Origin: Gammaproteobacteria bacterium
GTDB lineage: Bacteria > Pseudomonadota > Gammaproteobacteria > Steroidobacterales > Steroidobacteraceae
Direction: 5' to 3'
NCBI GenBank assembly: GCA_030043215.1
Contig: JASHYG010000348.1
Coordinates: 1-6,331, forward strand
Length of the DNA stretch: 6,331 bases
This document shows positions 5,435 to 6,331 of the stretch, one piece after another. The notes beneath the pieces were generated by a model. The model ran no database searches, was not told where the DNA came from, and saw nothing but the letters and a program-made list of their open reading frames with translations. The position numbers and the translations under genes were made by a program. Positions within the stretch are counted from its first letter, which is position 1. Every line of letters starts with the position of its first letter.

Positions 5435-6331
5435 GTGCGAGTCATCGACTTCTTCGACAAAGGCGTCGCGATCGAGCCCGGCCGCCCCTTTCTCATCGAC
5501 GACACGGAGCGGCGCACGTACGCCGAGACGCAGGCGATGTCGCACCGGATCGCCAACGCGCTGCGTGGCGCGGGCGTCGCCCCAGGCACGAAGGTCGCGG
5601 TGCTGAGCGGCAACGCCGCGCGAGCGTTCGAATGCGTGATCGGCCTGCTGCGCGCCGGCTGCGTCTGGGTGCCGGTCAGCGCCCGCAACACGGTCGAGGA
5701 CTCGATATATGCCCTCGACCATACGGACACCGAAATCCTCTTCTATAGCCGGGCATTCCGCGACGTGGTGAGGCGCCTCGCCTCTGCCTGTCCGCGCCTC
5801 GCCCACGCGATCTGCATCGAGGAGGCCGACCCCCCCTATCCGTCGCTCGAGAGCCTGACGCGCGGCCTGCCCGAGCGGTCGCCGGAGGTGCGGACCGGTC
5901 TCGATGAGGTGGTCACGCTCTTTAGCTCCGGAGGGACGACGGGGAAGCCCAAGGGGGTCATGATGACCCACCTCGCGTGGCTCACCTGGATCGCGGCCTC
6001 CCAGCGCCTGCTCTGGCTCGACCGTGCGATCCATCTCGTCGTCGCCCCGATGACGCACGCCGCGGGCGGGGTGACCTTGATGATGTCGGCCATGGGAACG
6101 ACCAACGTCATCCTGCCGGGCTTCGACCCCGTGAGAGTGATGACGGCGATCGAGCAGCATCGGGTGACGCACCTGTTCCTGCCTCCGACGGCGGTCTACC
6201 GCCTGCTCGCGCACCCGGACGTTCGCCGGTACGACTATTCCTCGCTCCGCTACTTCAACTACGCGTCGGCGCCGATGGCGCTCGAGAAGGTGAAGGAGGC
6301 CATGGAGATCTTCGGCCCGGTGATGATGACC
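5435..6331 (+). CDS. Acyl-CoA synthetase (AMP-forming, ANL superfamily), partial, 3' end off window
   Basis: An open frame of 299 codons runs from the GTG at 5435 to the window end without a stop. No ATG, GTG or TTG precedes it in frame after the thiolase stop, so this GTG is the most likely start despite a weak Shine-Dalgarno sequence. The N-terminus RVIDFFDKGVAIEPGRPFLI and the TYAETQAMSHRIANAL helix are typical of CoA ligases. The A3 P-loop reads LFSSGGTTGKPKGVMMTH (162-179), with Gly where many members have Thr-Ser-Gly-Thr spacing but the TTGxPKG core intact. VAPMTHAAGG and the HLFLPPTAVYRLL segment match the following A4-region blocks. The A5, A7, A8 and A10 motifs lie beyond the window. 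It is clearly distinct in sequence from the ligase at 1968-3548, so not a recent duplicate. Placed after the thiolase, it probably activates a substrate or intermediate of the same pathway. Confidence 0.92.
   Translation, partial: MRVIDFFDKGVAIEPGRPFLIDDTERRTYAETQAMSHRIANALRGAGVAPGTKVAVLSGNAARAFECVIGLLRAGCVWVPVSARNTVEDSIYALDHTDTEILFYSRAFRDVVRRLASACPRLAHAICIEEADPPYPSLESLTRGLPERSPEVRTGLDEVVTLFSSGGTTGKPKGVMMTHLAWLTWIAASQRLLWLDRAIHLVVAPMTHAAGGVTLMMSAMGTTNVILPGFDPVRVMTAIEQHRVTHLFLPPTAVYRLLAHPDVRRYDYSSLRYFNYASAPMALEKVKEAMEIFGPVMMT

Noticed and set aside
5102..6214. A 370-codon minus-strand open frame opposite the thiolase end and the second ligase.
   Set aside because: It spans two genuine plus-strand genes and their spacer, and its composition (Arg, His, Asp, Gly) is typical of GC-rich antisense frames.

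Overview
This is a gene-dense window of roughly two-thirds G+C. It looks like a chromosomal catabolic region of a high-GC bacterium, most likely a proteobacterium. That is inferred only from base composition, protein families and gene style; no marker gene is present. No rRNA, tRNA, CRISPR array, insertion sequence or phage gene was seen. Seven protein genes fill nearly the whole window. Both outermost genes run off the window ends.

Layout, left to right: (1) positions 1-507, minus strand: the N-terminal part of a response-regulator-like protein with a degenerate receiver domain, followed by the first residues of what looks like a class III nucleotide cyclase domain. (2) 485-1144, minus: a MarR-family regulator whose 3' end overlaps gene 1 by 23 nt. 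(3) 1145-1201: a compact divergent promoter region containing a 19-bp inverted repeat. (4) 1202-1957, plus: a classical short-chain dehydrogenase/reductase (SDR). (5) 1968-3548, minus: an acyl-CoA synthetase, converging on the SDR with 10 bp between stop codons. (6) 3612-4058, minus: a PaaI-type hotdog thioesterase, probably co-transcribed with the synthetase. (7) 4059-4138: a second divergent promoter region with a perfect 10-bp palindrome. (8) 4139-5389, plus: a thiolase of the SCP-x/SCP2 type. (9) 5435-6331, plus: a second acyl-CoA synthetase, cut by the window end.

Together the genes suggest CoA-dependent breakdown of a carboxylic acid: two ligases to make CoA thioesters, an SDR for a hydroxyl/keto step, a thiolase for carbon-carbon cleavage and a thioesterase to release or recycle CoA. 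SCP-x-type thiolases are known from branched or bulky substrates such as sterol side chains, so a branched-chain, terpenoid or steroid-like acid is possible, but the substrate cannot be read from the sequence. The MarR protein is the obvious candidate local regulator.

The most interesting signal is regulatory. The 10-mer CCGCGATTAT forms the left half of the inverted repeat in the marR/SDR gap and recurs exactly in the thioesterase/thiolase gap, at the equivalent place over a minus-strand -10 box. This could tie the two divergent promoters into one regulon. The degenerate receiver domain joined to a probable cyclase and translationally coupled to MarR is the second point worth following up.
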